This document shows, in pieces, positions 54,993 to 64,000 of a DNA stretch of 64,000 bases (position 1 is the stretch's first letter; the number at the start of each line of letters is the position of its first letter). Below the pieces are notes generated by a model. It saw only the letters and a program-made list of their open reading frames with translations. It did no database searches and had not been told where the DNA came from. The position numbers and the translations under genes were made by a program. Source of the stretch: Helicostylum pulchrum (Eukaryota > Mucoromycota > Mucoromycetes > Mucorales > Mucoraceae); assembly GCA_025677825.1 (NCBI GenBank), contig JAIXMO010000003.1, positions 558,001 to 622,000 of the forward strand, written 5' to 3'.

Positions 54993-56964
54993 TTACGACC
55001 CAAAAATGGTCTCTGAATCAATCAGATTTTCCATCATGATATCTATTATTTGGAATTCCAAGTTAATTAAATAGTCCTGTAGATATGTCATTTGTTTAGT
55101 CTTACCATAATCATTATTTACTGACGAGTCCGCTAACAGTGTATCCCAAGGATGACACGTACTATCAGAGTTTAATGCAACTGGCGGTGGAGTGGTAGAG
55201 TGTCCAGTGTTTCTTGTGTTAGTCTGTTTTTGATAAGGGTGATGTCGGGTGGTCGATGTTTTTTGTGTGGTCTTTTTCGTTATTTGTTGAGGTTTAGAGA
55301 ATGAAAACGAGTAACCGTCTGTAAGGCGCACCGGTTCAAATGATGGTGTGGTATCCTCTTCAATGATAGTAGTTGACGAGGAATTTGTTTGAGAATGATT
55401 AGAATTATATGAGCTATCAGAAGAAAGAGAAGAAGCGTAGTTTGGTTTACTTGGGGAAATTTGAATGCCATGGGCGTTTGTATGTGTCTCCTGTGCAATT
55501 TTCCAAAAATCGATTCCTAAAAGCGCTGAAATATTTTCATAGTTTAATTTTTGTTCTTGTTGTTCTAATGGTGGAAGAGCGGATGTCATATTGCTGCTAT
55601 TCGTATTGGTTTCTCCTGGGATTTTCTTTTCTTTTTCAAAACTAAGATCGTCTAAACCTTGTAAGCGTCTCCAATGATTGGTAGTACGGCGAAGGGTGTA
55701 ATCGATAGTTAAGAACCAATATTTTTCAAAGAATTCAGGTGGCAATTGCCAGTTTGCTGCAACTGCGGGGTCTCCACCGTGAAAGACAGAGTGTCCTAAT
55801 AAACAACGGAAGCAATCGTCTAAATCAAATTGATCTCTAAACAAAATCATTCTATCTCTCATATGTGGGGTAGGAATTAAATCAATACGAGGGTCATGAG
55901 GTATAGTGAGCTATAAAAAGTAAATAAGCTTAGTAACAAAAAAAAAATCACATTCTTTTTTTACCCAACATTAAATATTTATGTAGGTAAGTCGAAATTA
56001 CCTGTAAAATAGTAGGTTGAATAGCAAATGGTAAGGATTCCATACGGACACATGCTGATTGAAGTCTCAGCCTCAGTCGAAGAGTTTGAATAGCAGCAAG
56101 GTTAGACGATAGTGTTTCTTCTGTTAACATGACTGGTTTAGGAACGTGATTGTTGACATTCTCAAACTCTTTGTCAGGTTGTAAAATATCTGATTCCGAA
56201 TCAAGAGATACTGGAGAGAGTGGTGGCATATTATTATAAGCAGTAGAATTATCGTCTTCAAGAGGATGCACAAGATCCTCAACAGTGGGAAAATCAGTGT
56301 AATACGATTCATCTGGGGTAGTTTCACATTGGACAGGATCCTTCATTGGTGCGGAAGATAAATTATTAAGGCTTTCTGTAGAATTGTCTGGTACGGAGTG
56401 AATGCCATTTTTGGTGATGACAATCGAGCCCGAAGAAAGGTATCGATCACGTTGCTTCATAGTATGTCTATAACCAAATAACTTGGACGGAACAGGTAAT
56501 TTATTACTGGCATTCACACTAATATAAGTTGAAATAGATTTAGGAATAGATTCAGCCAACACTGATAAAGCCTGTTCATTGATGTAAGGTCCGTGCTGAG
56601 GAATGACCAAGTTGTGTTGGAAGCAAACTAATTGTAAAGTAAGAACGATTCCCTTCAAGTACCAATTTTCAGAACGCATAATTTCTTGGTCGGTTTTCAT
56701 TTGTTCATTTTCAATGTGTAATTTATCTCGCTGTTCTCGGATTTGTTTAATGGCTATTTCTAGTTCTCGCATATGACGCTCTTTACGCTCTCGAAATGCT
56801 CTTTGAGCAGCTCGGTTTTGGGCTTTGCGAAGTGCAGGTGATGCTGGATTAGGTTTACGACCTGGTTTCTTTCTAATTTTTACAGGTTGTGTAGGTTCAG
56901 GCGATGGCATATCGTTTTCTAAATCCAAGCCAATACTTTCATTATCTGAAATATCTGGATTCAT
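54993..56964 (-). CDS. bZIP transcription factor (AP-1-like, with DUF3425-type C-terminal region)
   Basis: Complement(54993..55910, 56002..56964) gives 626 residues. The N-terminus is acidic; RKKPGRKP precedes the basic region, whose core NRAAQRAFRERKERHMRELE (50-69) has the fungal Yap/AP-1-like Asn-x-x-Ala-Gln-x-x-Phe-Arg form, followed by a leucine-zipper-like helix (to about 105). A second conserved region (about 310-400; LTIPHDPRIDLIPTPHMRDR...FHGGDPAVAANWQLPPEFFEKYWFL) matches the DUF3425 domain of fungal bZIP regulators. The C-terminus is Ser/Thr/Gln-rich. Such factors often regulate stress or secondary metabolism; targets are unknown. Confidence 0.9.
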
Positions 56965-58547
56965 TTTGTTTTTTTTTCTGTAAGAAAATAAGTGTAATAG
57001 AGTCGAGTAAAAGAAAAAGAAGAAATAAAAACCTAAAAACGCTAAAGTATCCAGGTCTATTTAAATGGGGTTAAAACGCGGGGTGAGACGGAGTCCATAA
57101 TGGGTTAATCCAATGACGGTAAATCATTCCAACTGACTGTTGTATTTCCATATAAAAGTTTCCCACACCATTACGGTTCTTATTGTCTTTTTTCTTTTCA
57201 ATAAAAGTATGCAGTTGGAGTTTCACATTAGGACAAATCTAACGGTTTAATGAACAAAGTAAATTCTTACTGAGAAACTGTCTTGAAGTGTCTGACATAT
57301 ATTATAAAAAGTCATACTAACTCAGACAATTTTTTAAAAAAGTCACCTCTCCCCTTAATTACTTTGATAAGATAAATATTAAACTGTCAGTCTCTGATAA
57401 GACTTTAAAAAAACCGGGAAACGAGGAACATTTAATTCGGTTTTATGCGTACTTTCTCGATCACGACTGGTAAACATCAAAATCTAATGGAAGAACTTAC
57501 GGTAATTAGAAACATTTACTGCATTAGCGGAAGTGAAAAGTCGATTAGTCCGGATGAATGGTTAGCTTTTAATTCCTTTTGATTTTTTTGATTTTTTTTT
57601 GGTGGTCGGGAAGCTTCGATCAGTAAAACTCTATTTATTTGCTAAACAAAGTATACAGCTTCAGAAATACGGGGGATTTCTATCCCGTAGTGAGAATAAA
57701 ATTAAAAAAAAATTTGAAGCAATTCCCTCAATGAAGAATATACTTGTCTTTGTAATTATCAGCTTTTGCGAGGAGAAGTGTATTCTACTACATAATGTTA
57801 AGATATTTATCCTTACTTTAAACGAAAAAATTCACTGATTTCAACTGGGTAACTAAAAAAATAAACGCCCTTACAGGGAAATATCTATTTGGCACTTCTA
57901 AAGCAATGTTTCTAAGCGTAAATACGAAGTTATTGATAAGCAAACGACACGCGTCTTTTGATTGGATGGCTGTAGCAAAAGGTACGTTCAGTTGCCCTCA
58001 CCTGCAGTTAATTTTTATTTAGAGTTAAATGTGTGAATATCGTTATACAACCGAGTATCGTAGCCAAACTTTACTTTTTTTTTAACCAACAATGTTTCGA
58101 AATAATTTTAATAAGTGGTGACAGTGGTAAAGAAAAGGATGGCGTATTTAGAAACATAATATCTCCATACAGGAACAGTACCGCCATTTTTCTTTGTTTG
58201 ATTTACGACATCAAGCTTTAATGTCAGAGATAAAAACAAACAGAATACTCAAAGTTAAAGGTATCAAACTGCAAAAAATAACACTTAATGATAAAATAGC
58301 CAAGTTGTCTATATTTAAAGTTCTCAAAGCATCATATTTAGTATTTTAAAAATAAATTTTACTTGAAGAATACTTTTGTAAGGAACAATTTCTCTATATC
58401 CTCGTTAAAGATATATTGTCCTTGTAAGCCACAGCTTTGTATTGTATTCCTCCTCCCATCGATTATTATACCACTAGAGATATTATTAGTCACCTACATG
58501 GTGGACCTAACGCCACGAAGAGATACAAAGCTGAATATTATTCTTAT

Positions 58548-58580
<33 letters not shown>

Positions 58581-58626
58581 CGAATAACTAGGTAAAATAA
58601 ATATTTAATTTTATTACTTTATAATT
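56965..58626. other. Gene-poor stretch with possible relic ORFs
   Basis: Two forward frames lie close together: 57445-57582 (45 codons, MRTFSITTGKHQNLMEELTV...) and 57599-57838 (79 codons, without an ATG at the expected place). They have some coding texture but no family match and could be exons of a relic gene. A T run of about 31 lies at 58550-58580. Nothing else is supported. Confidence 0.35.
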
Positions 58627-58902
58627 TTAATTTTTTGACAATTTTTTCTTGAGAGGAAGTCTCCGGAAAATCTTCTTCTTCATATTATTTCCAATAGGCC
58701 TCGAGCCATTGTGAATCGTTGCTTCTTTCGTTGTTTTTTTCTGACGCACCTTCAACAAGCAATGAATGAACGGTTCTGGTAATATCCTTAATAACCCAAG
58801 AAATATACATCGCGGGTAAAACACTGGCTCCAAAGTTAGTTATGCTGTTAGACAAATGATAGCTTCTTGATTTAGTGATCCTGGTGATGTATCTGGTGGG
58901 AC
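58627..58902 (-). pseudogene. Relic coding fragment containing the left fold-back arm
   Basis: Read from 58902 downwards the frame gives PTRYITRITKSRSYHLSNSI, then FGASVLPAMYISWVIKDITR and SLLVEGASEKNNERSNDSQW, ending at one in-frame TAA followed by more open frame (YEEEDFPETSSQEKIVKKLK). It has no ATG and no family name I can give. Its first part is duplicated in inverted orientation at 58930-59003. Confidence 0.45.
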
Positions 58903-59003
58903 GGCCAGCATGAACAACATAGGGCTAAAGTCCCCACCAGATACATCACCAGGATTACAAAGTCAAGAAGTTATCATTTGTTGAACAATATATCAAACTT
59001 TGG
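58830..59003. repeat. Fold-back: 73-bp imperfect inverted repeat with 27-nt loop
   Basis: Arms 58830-58902 and 58930-59003 are complementary with roughly ten mismatches and one gap (by eye about 86% identity). They are perfect over AATCCTGGTGATGTATCTGG-type sequence near the loop. Both arms encode the same peptide PTRYITRITKSRSYHL, one on each strand, so the structure arose by inverted duplication of coding DNA. Confidence 0.75.
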
Positions 59004-59181
59004 AACGGCGGTGTGCATCTAGCGGGGGACGTTGGCCTTCGGTAAAATATTACCTAAAATGCCTCAAAGACATTTTGGAAGCTTTACAAATCTTTCTTCG
59101 AGAAATTTTGTAGCTTCGGGGAGTGCCTAGTGCCTGTCAGTGGGTAGCACCGGGCAGTGGACAGTACAGGGACGGCACAGG

Positions 59182-59961
59182 TCAAGGGTCCGATCCCTGA
59201 CAATAGGCGGTGCTTTCATCACCATCATAGTTCTTACCGGCTTCAGATGCACCGTATTTGATCATTTCGCCGTGACCACAAGACTCTTTGGCGAATATCA
59301 TATCACACTTCTTCCCGATTTTTTTTCTTGGCACGGGCTCTACCGCGGAAAGCGTTCGTTCTTTGTTCTTTCTTTTACTGGAGTTGGTGCTGGTGTTTTC
59401 TCCTCGCAAGAAGGTAATTTCATTTACGTCGTTGAATAAAGTATCGATAAAATTTCAAACGTGCGACATGTACCATTCTTCGCTGTGACTTTTTTCCATA
59501 CAGTAAGGTCTGGTATATCGAGACTGCAAGTTATTTTCCTTTTTCTACTTTCTTGAGGCTCAGCATAATTGTTTTTACTGCAAATCTTAATTTGTTTTAA
59601 CCGACCAAACGAACTGAGCAGGTGCGAAAGTTGACTTAAATATTTAACCGTCTCGAATGAATAAAGCTCCACCATTAAATAATAATCATTCATCGAAACG
59701 TAAAGAAAAAATGAAATATAAAAACCTAGATTAGAAAAAAAACTGTAAAAAAACTAAAAATGCTTTAACATCCTTCTCATCAATCTGCGAACTTTTACCA
59801 ATAACCTGCACAGCAGCCATAGCTTTTGAATTTCGCATTTCCAGTGCGTCCTTGCAGAAGACGGTCAACCTAATCATATCTTCATGGCGCTTGGCACAAT
59901 CACTCTTTTCAGGTTTGACTTCCACGAAACCGACTGAACAATTGGTTTTCTTTGCTTCATT
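59182..59961 (-). pseudogene. Second multi-copy family relic with GFVEVKPE (Glu-x-Lys) motif
   Basis: Exons 59799..59961 and 59424..59725 join in phase to 155 residues: NCSVGFVEVKPEKSD, then EDMIRLTVFCKDALEM, AAVQVIG|FYISFFLYVSMNDYYL and SFETVKYLSQLSHLLSSFGR. An upstream RRPD is just before the first acceptor. Order and wording (Pro-Asp...Gly-x-x-Glu-Val-Lys, Arg-Leu-x-x-Phe-x-Lys-Asp, Gln-Val-x-Gly, Tyr-x-Met) agree with an uncharacterised family I recall from Mucoromycota genomes. The PD...ExK spacing again suggests a PD-(D/E)XK-type nuclease fold.

Below 59424 another frame (59182-59420) encodes KKCDMIFAKESCGHGEMIKY and GASEAGKNYDGDEST, perhaps the N-terminal part of another copy. No start codon or complete gene remains. 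Confidence 0.5.
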
Positions 59962-60081
59962 CTATAAATGTGGCCGTCTGGTCTTCTGGTTTCAGTGTCT
60001 GGAACTTGCTTGTTTAGCCTGATTTAGTGATAAAAGAGATTCAGTAAGTTATTGGTCAGTAAATAAAGTTTTTTATGTTTA

Positions 60082-60430
60082 TCATACCATCGAAAGTACA
60101 TATTTTACTGTGGATTGTGAAACATGGGATATATAATAGGACCAATGTAAGGAGTGGGACAATAAATCAATGATTGAATTGAGTCCTAGCCTAATTGTTG
60201 AACCAATTTTGGACATGTCTAAGATAGACAGGCGCGGCAATTTCGTTAACCTAGACTGATAGAAGAGCATATGATTTAGCAAAAAACTAATTCAATGAAG
60301 AAAAAAAAAAGGAGCTTGCGAGTTTGTTAGTCCTTCAATGACATCGCCCATCCAATTATTCATTGTTGCAGCCAAGTTCAACAGATTACGCCCTCGCGCA
60401 CGCTTATCATCTTGTTATCTACCAGCAAAA
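60082..60430 (-). pseudogene. Further relic coding fragments upstream of the ExK relic
   Basis: Two minus-strand pieces have coding texture: RARGRNLLNLAATMNNWMGD (about 60330-60410) and SRLTKLPRLSILDMSKIGST... (60082-60282). They lie 5' of the 59.2-60.0-kb relic on the same strand and may be its upstream exons. No consistent splicing joins them and no family is recognised. Confidence 0.3.
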
Positions 60431-61078
60431 ACCCAACACAGTGAACGGGCTTGGCAGAAACAACGAAGAAAGACGACCCTGGTGAGTGTAGCTCTGTTTT
60501 GTAATTACCAGTGAAGTATCACCCTTTTCCTTAATAAATAAGTAAACCTTCTAGTATCGAACACTTCTTCATGGCATTGGCATTGCCAAGTGGGAAGCTC
60601 TTTATACACAATATCATAAGCAAATATGCTAAAAAAAAGTAGGGGTATATAAGATATTGGCGTTTTTGAAAAGATGTATACGTATAATATAAAAAGAAAT
60701 TTACGCGTATATGTACTTAGTGCAGAATAGAAAGTAGAGGAAAGGGTTTTATTTGTTTTAAAAAAAATATAAAATAATAAAGACGGACCTATTAGTTTAT
60801 TTATTTGCTCGTGATAAAAAAGGATGATAAAATATAAACCTCCAATTAGGCGTTGATGCACTCGGAATATTTCAATGACAAGTGGGAAAGTAAAAAAAAA
60901 AAAGGAGTCGTATAGTGCAATATTGAACCTTAAACTATAAGGCAACATTGGTTTTTATTGGAATCTCGGTAAGTATATGTATAGGAAAGTTAATTAAAAT
61001 TGGTTCTGAGATACATAAATTAACATTTTCTCCTTCTCGCATATATATATTCTATTATTTTATTGCGAAAGAGAAAAA
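60431..61078 (+). promoter_or_regulatory. Upstream region of the multicopper oxidase gene
   Basis: No gene is supported. TATATATATATTC at about 61043-61053 lies some 30 bp before the ATG. A-rich runs occur around 60750-60780 and 60892-60904. Confidence 0.4.
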
Positions 61079-62955
61079 ATGACAAGATGGAATATTCTAT
61101 TGGGATTCTTTTATCTAGTACTATGTGTGGGCAAAATAATACGAGCAGAGACAATTACAGAATCTGTCACAAGGTACTATGAGTTCAACGTTACGCAGCA
61201 TTCGATCAACCCGGACTGTTCTGATCATACTTCACCTGTATTTTTAATCAATGGACAAATGCCTGGTCCTACCATTAAAGCAAACCAAGGCGATACCATC
61301 CACGTCTTAATTCGTAATAAACTATCCGAAGTTGATACGCACCATCACAACGTCGCTATTCATTTCCATGGTATTCGACAGTACGGTAGCAACCATGCCG
61401 ACGGTGTACCCTTTTTAACTCAGCTTCCTATTCGACCTGGTGAAGAATTCGTACAAGAATTCCGAGTTATTAACCAAGCAGGAACTTTCTTTTATCATGG
61501 ACACGTTGGATTACAAGAAGAAACCGTATTTGGTCCATTGATCGTATATGAGTCACAAGCTGCCAATCCGGAGATTTTAAGTACAAACTCAACTGAACTT
61601 TTACCCTTGACTGCTGGTCCCTTTAGTTACCATGATGAGCATGTGGCTATACTGAGTGAGTGGTGGCATAGACCTCCTATTGAATTCGAAAACTTTCTTA
61701 TGGGCTCCAAGTTCAAGTTTTTACCAGAGGCGGATAGTATCTTGATCAATGGACGAACCATGCATGATACAAGACACGCAACATTAGCAAAATGTGGTGG
61801 ATACGATGTCATGACTGTACTGCCCAATAAAACTTATCGTTTCCGTGTGATTGGTGCAACCACTTTTAGAACATTAGGATTTGCTATCGCCAGACATAAT
61901 TTAACCATTATTGAAGTAGACGGAGAGCTTGTTAAACCTTATACTGTCAATCAATTAGAAGTGGCCCCAGGTCAACGGTTCTCCGTCTTGATACATACAG
62001 ATCAAGAGCTCGATGATTACTCTGTACGTGTTGTACGTCGATGGTCTGATGATGTACGTAGACCTACCAACGGTATTGCCGTTTTACAATACCAACAGCC
62101 TATTTCTCGTTTCGACCACCCTTCTTTAGGTGTAGGCTCTCGAGGAGTGTTAAGGTTTAAGAGACCAGCCGTGATTCAACCTCCTAGCATTCACCCTGTA
62201 TTTGAAAAGGCGGAATCAGAAGCACCGTATTGGATCTGGCAAGAACTTGAACCATTGTACGGTGTAGATCCAACAGTAAAAAAACCAGCAAGTAGAACGA
62301 TCAAACTTCGAAGTGTGGATCGTCGTTTACCCGACGGAACTACAAGATGGCAGGTTAACGGTGTTGCTTACACAGAGGAAATGGGATCTAAACAGCAACC
62401 TGTTCTTTATAATGTTTTGAACAAGACACGTCAATTGCCTGGAAGATACAATACAGCTCATACGAACGGTTATGACCCTAACCTTCGAACATATCCCATT
62501 AAACATTTCGAAATTGTAGATATCGTTATACAAACTACTCATATGCCTGGTGAACCTTGTCGTAGTCACCCGTGGCACACACATGGTCACTCTCATTGGG
62601 AGATTGCAAACGGCAAAGGAGAATATACCGAAGAGCGTGATGGAAATATAAGAAATATAAACTCACCCATCTTAAAGGATATAACCATGATATACCCTAA
62701 TGTCGATCCTGATCTATTTACCAAGGATGGTGAAAAAGTAACCAGCCCTGTAGGTTGCGGTTGGTCAAAGATTCGCATTGTAGCTGTAAGTTTCTTTGAA
62801 AAAAAAATCACTAAAAAAATAAATATACTAAAATGATTTGTAACGTATAGGATAATCCTGGCATATGGGCTGTCCATTGTCATAATACCCCTCACATGTT
62901 GATGGGAATGATGGTCGCTTTAGAAGAAGCACCAGAACTTATATCTAGACCGTAA
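61079..62955 (+). CDS. Secreted multicopper oxidase (laccase/ferroxidase type)
   Basis: Join(61079..62785, 62851..62955) gives 603 residues. A signal peptide covers about 1-23 (LLGFFYLVLCVGKIIRA). Copper motifs are complete: HFHG (95-98), HGH (140-142), HPWHTHGH (497-504) and HCHNTPHMLMGM (578-589). They supply the T2/T3 histidines, the T1 Cys579 and an axial Met589, a choice that usually lowers redox potential as in Fet3 and plant ascorbate oxidases. Cupredoxin domain 1 includes FLINGQMPGPTIKANQGDTI. There is no C-terminal TM helix, so it is not a Fet3-type membrane ferroxidase; it should be extracellular or in the wall. Several Asn-x-Ser/Thr sites are present. Substrate (phenols, ascorbate, Fe2+) cannot be fixed. 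Confidence 0.92.
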
Positions 62956-63023
62956 TTTGTTAAAAATAAAATTTATTAAACTATATTACGTATTCTTTTT
63001 TTTTGCGAGTTGCATATGCGCGC

Positions 63024-63049
63024 GTGTGTGTGTGTGTGTGTGTGTGTGT
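63024..63049. repeat. (GT)13 microsatellite
   Basis: A perfect GT run preceded by GCGCGC, between the convergent 3' ends of the oxidase and NEDD8 genes. Confidence 0.85.
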
Positions 63050-63073
63050 ATAAGCGTGTATGTTTTTCTCAAT

Positions 63074-63516
63074 CTATTGACCACCACGAAGAGCCAAAAC
63101 TAAATGAAGAACAGAACCACCTTCGATACCGTATTGACTGGCTGTCATTTCATCAGCCCTAGATACAAGATAAAATACTTTTTAATAACAACCCTTCCCT
63201 CCCGTTGAACCCTAAAATATACTTACATTTGCTTTCCACTATAAATTAAACGTTGTTGAGGGGGAGGAATACCTTCCTTTTCTTCTACACGTTCCTTAAT
63301 ACGGGAGATCTTATCATTAGGTTCAATATCGATTTCAATCTATTTTTCAATAACACTATAAATAAGCAATTTCTATATTTATACAACTTTTTATATATAT
63401 ATATGTATACCTCTTTTCCGGTCAAGGTCTGAAAACAAAACATAAAAGTCAGTTTGTGTGTACAGATTAATACGGGATGTTGTTCGATTTTACCATACCT
63501 TTACTTTAACAAGCAT
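63074..63516 (-). CDS. RUB1: NEDD8/Rub1 ubiquitin-like modifier
   Basis: Complement(63074..63158, 63227..63339, 63411..63428, 63499..63516) gives 77 residues. The first two exons code six residues each (MLVKVK, TLTGKE). The rest follows NEDD8 closely: [20 protein letters not shown], then [13 protein letters not shown], the NEDD8-type [20 protein letters not shown], and RGGQ. Ala72 (in LALRGG) in place of ubiquitin's Arg72 is the residue that directs NEDD8 to its own E1. The precursor carries one residue (Gln) after Gly-Gly that a hydrolase must remove. It modifies cullins of SCF-type ligases. Confidence 0.95.
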
Positions 63517-63868
63517 TTTGAATTAAATATTAAAATAAGATAAAGAGGGTATTGGTGTTGGGGCGCGTTCGAAAAAACGGGTCTCTAACAAAGAAATGCA
63601 CGGTCACACTTGCGTCATTTACCAGCCAATGCACCACAGATTTCATTGTGAAGACGATGCGAACAAATGCTTCTAGCCACGTAAAATTGATCTTGGATCG
63701 ATTGACTTTCCGTTTGTTAAAAAAGTAAGCGTACTTCTTTTTTTAGGCCCTTTAAATAGATATGTTTATATAAGATTGGTTTATTATAGTCTCAATATAT
63801 GAGTGTAACAGTAGTAAAGTACAAATTCAGGTACTCATTGTACTTTATTTGGACGTAAAAAAATATCA
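63517..63868. other. Intergenic, no gene seen
   Basis: 352 bp upstream of NEDD8 with no supported frame; GC-richer near 63555-63620. Confidence 0.45.
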
Positions 63869-64000
63869 CTAAAATAAATTGGGTGAAACTCTAAAGACCA
63901 CAAAGTCTTCTTTGATTTCTTTCTTCTTTCTCCCAGTCGTTACTGGACTGACTAGATGAGCTAGAATCATCTTGTTACGTTGATATTCCTGCATTAATGT
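63869..64000 (-). CDS. Possible 3' exon of a gene running off the right edge
   Basis: On the minus strand a frame open from the window edge ends at TAG 63869-63871 (LMQEYQRNKMILAHLV...KKKEIKEDFVVFRVSPNLF, 43 residues). TTAATGCAG just before GAATAT could be a splice acceptor. A second frame here is also coding-like (QDDSSSSSQSSNDWEKEERN, stop near 63891), so the true frame is undecided. No family is recognised. Confidence 0.3.
   Translation of the reverse strand, partial: TLMQEYQRNKMILAHLVSPVTTGRKKKEIKEDFVVFRVSPNLF

Noticed and set aside
59161..59200. T-arm-like GGGTCCGATCCC suggesting a tRNA
   Set aside because: No D-arm, anticodon arm or acceptor stem fits around it; it is a simple palindrome.
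60505..60948. Minus-strand 147-codon Phe/Tyr/Ile-rich ORF
   Set aside because: Composition reflects AT-rich DNA; no ATG in good context, no motifs, and it overlaps the oxidase promoter region.
1..64000. CRISPR array, bacterial operon or prophage signals
   Set aside because: None seen: no regular spacer-repeat units, no Shine-Dalgarno-led gene strings; introns show the DNA is eukaryotic nuclear.

Overview
This is nuclear DNA of an early-diverging, Mucorales-type fungus. It is strongly AT-rich with long A and T homopolymers. Genes are split by many short introns (about 40-110 nt, GT...AG with CTAAC/TTAAC-like branch sites, often with T-tracts), and proteins match the fungal/animal core (INTS3, DBP5, alpha-MPP, CLA4, YPI1, NEDD8, eS31). 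Degenerate ORFs resemble multi-copy families I associate with Mucoromycota. The species cannot be fixed from the sequence alone. I rebuilt exon structures by hand and checked that reading phase holds across every junction; joins are given in the evidence fields.

Layout. 0-3.4 kb: tail of a Tc1/mariner-like transposase with repeat-rich flank, a GPI-type secreted cysteine/serine protein and an unknown 400-aa protein. 3.6-6.4 kb (-): M13 metallopeptidase. 8.2 kb: CsbD-type stress protein behind a CRE palindrome. 8.8-12.9 kb (-): 13-exon Integrator subunit 3, divergent from a gene at 13.1 kb that fuses a degenerate ubiquitin-like domain to ribosomal protein eS31. 13.8-17.4 kb: gene-poor, with one decayed ORF. 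17.4-23.2 kb (-): ThrE-type transporter, YPI1 (PP1 inhibitor) and a large unusual kinase. 24.9-28.1 kb (+): an F-box gene with a broken frame and a PXA-domain protein, convergent with an AIG1/rolling-stone-like membrane protein (28.4-29.5 kb, -). 30.3-32.2 kb (-): DBP5 mRNA-export helicase. 33.0-34.8 kb (+): mitochondrial processing peptidase alpha. 35.7-36.9 kb (+): Ran1/Ksp1-like kinase. 36.9-40.8 kb: about 4 kb without a convincing gene, containing a tRNA-Phe 5' fragment.

40.8-43.9 kb: NCBP3-like RNA-binding protein convergent with a CLA4-type PAK kinase that has a GC-AG intron. 44.6-46.5 kb: kelch-BTB protein. 46.8-48.8 kb (-): TB2/DP1/HVA22 protein and a CNPPD1-like membrane cyclin. 50.8-53.0 kb: secreted kelch protein with a C-terminal membrane anchor. 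55.0-57.0 kb (-): bZIP transcription factor. 61.1-63.0 kb: secreted multicopper oxidase. 63.1-63.5 kb (-): NEDD8.

The most novel material lies in the gene-poor segments at 53.2-54.4 and 58.6-60.4 kb. They hold decayed members of two ORF families, both with an Asp...Glu-x-Lys arrangement like PD-(D/E)XK nucleases, plus a roughly 73-bp fold-back made from duplicated coding sequence. The genes are independent housekeeping or signalling units, not a cluster. The only positional themes are close divergent or convergent pairs (INTS3/eS31, NCBP3-like/CLA4, PXA/AIG1-like) and two nuclear RNA-processing genes (INTS3, NCBP3-like) 28 kb apart.
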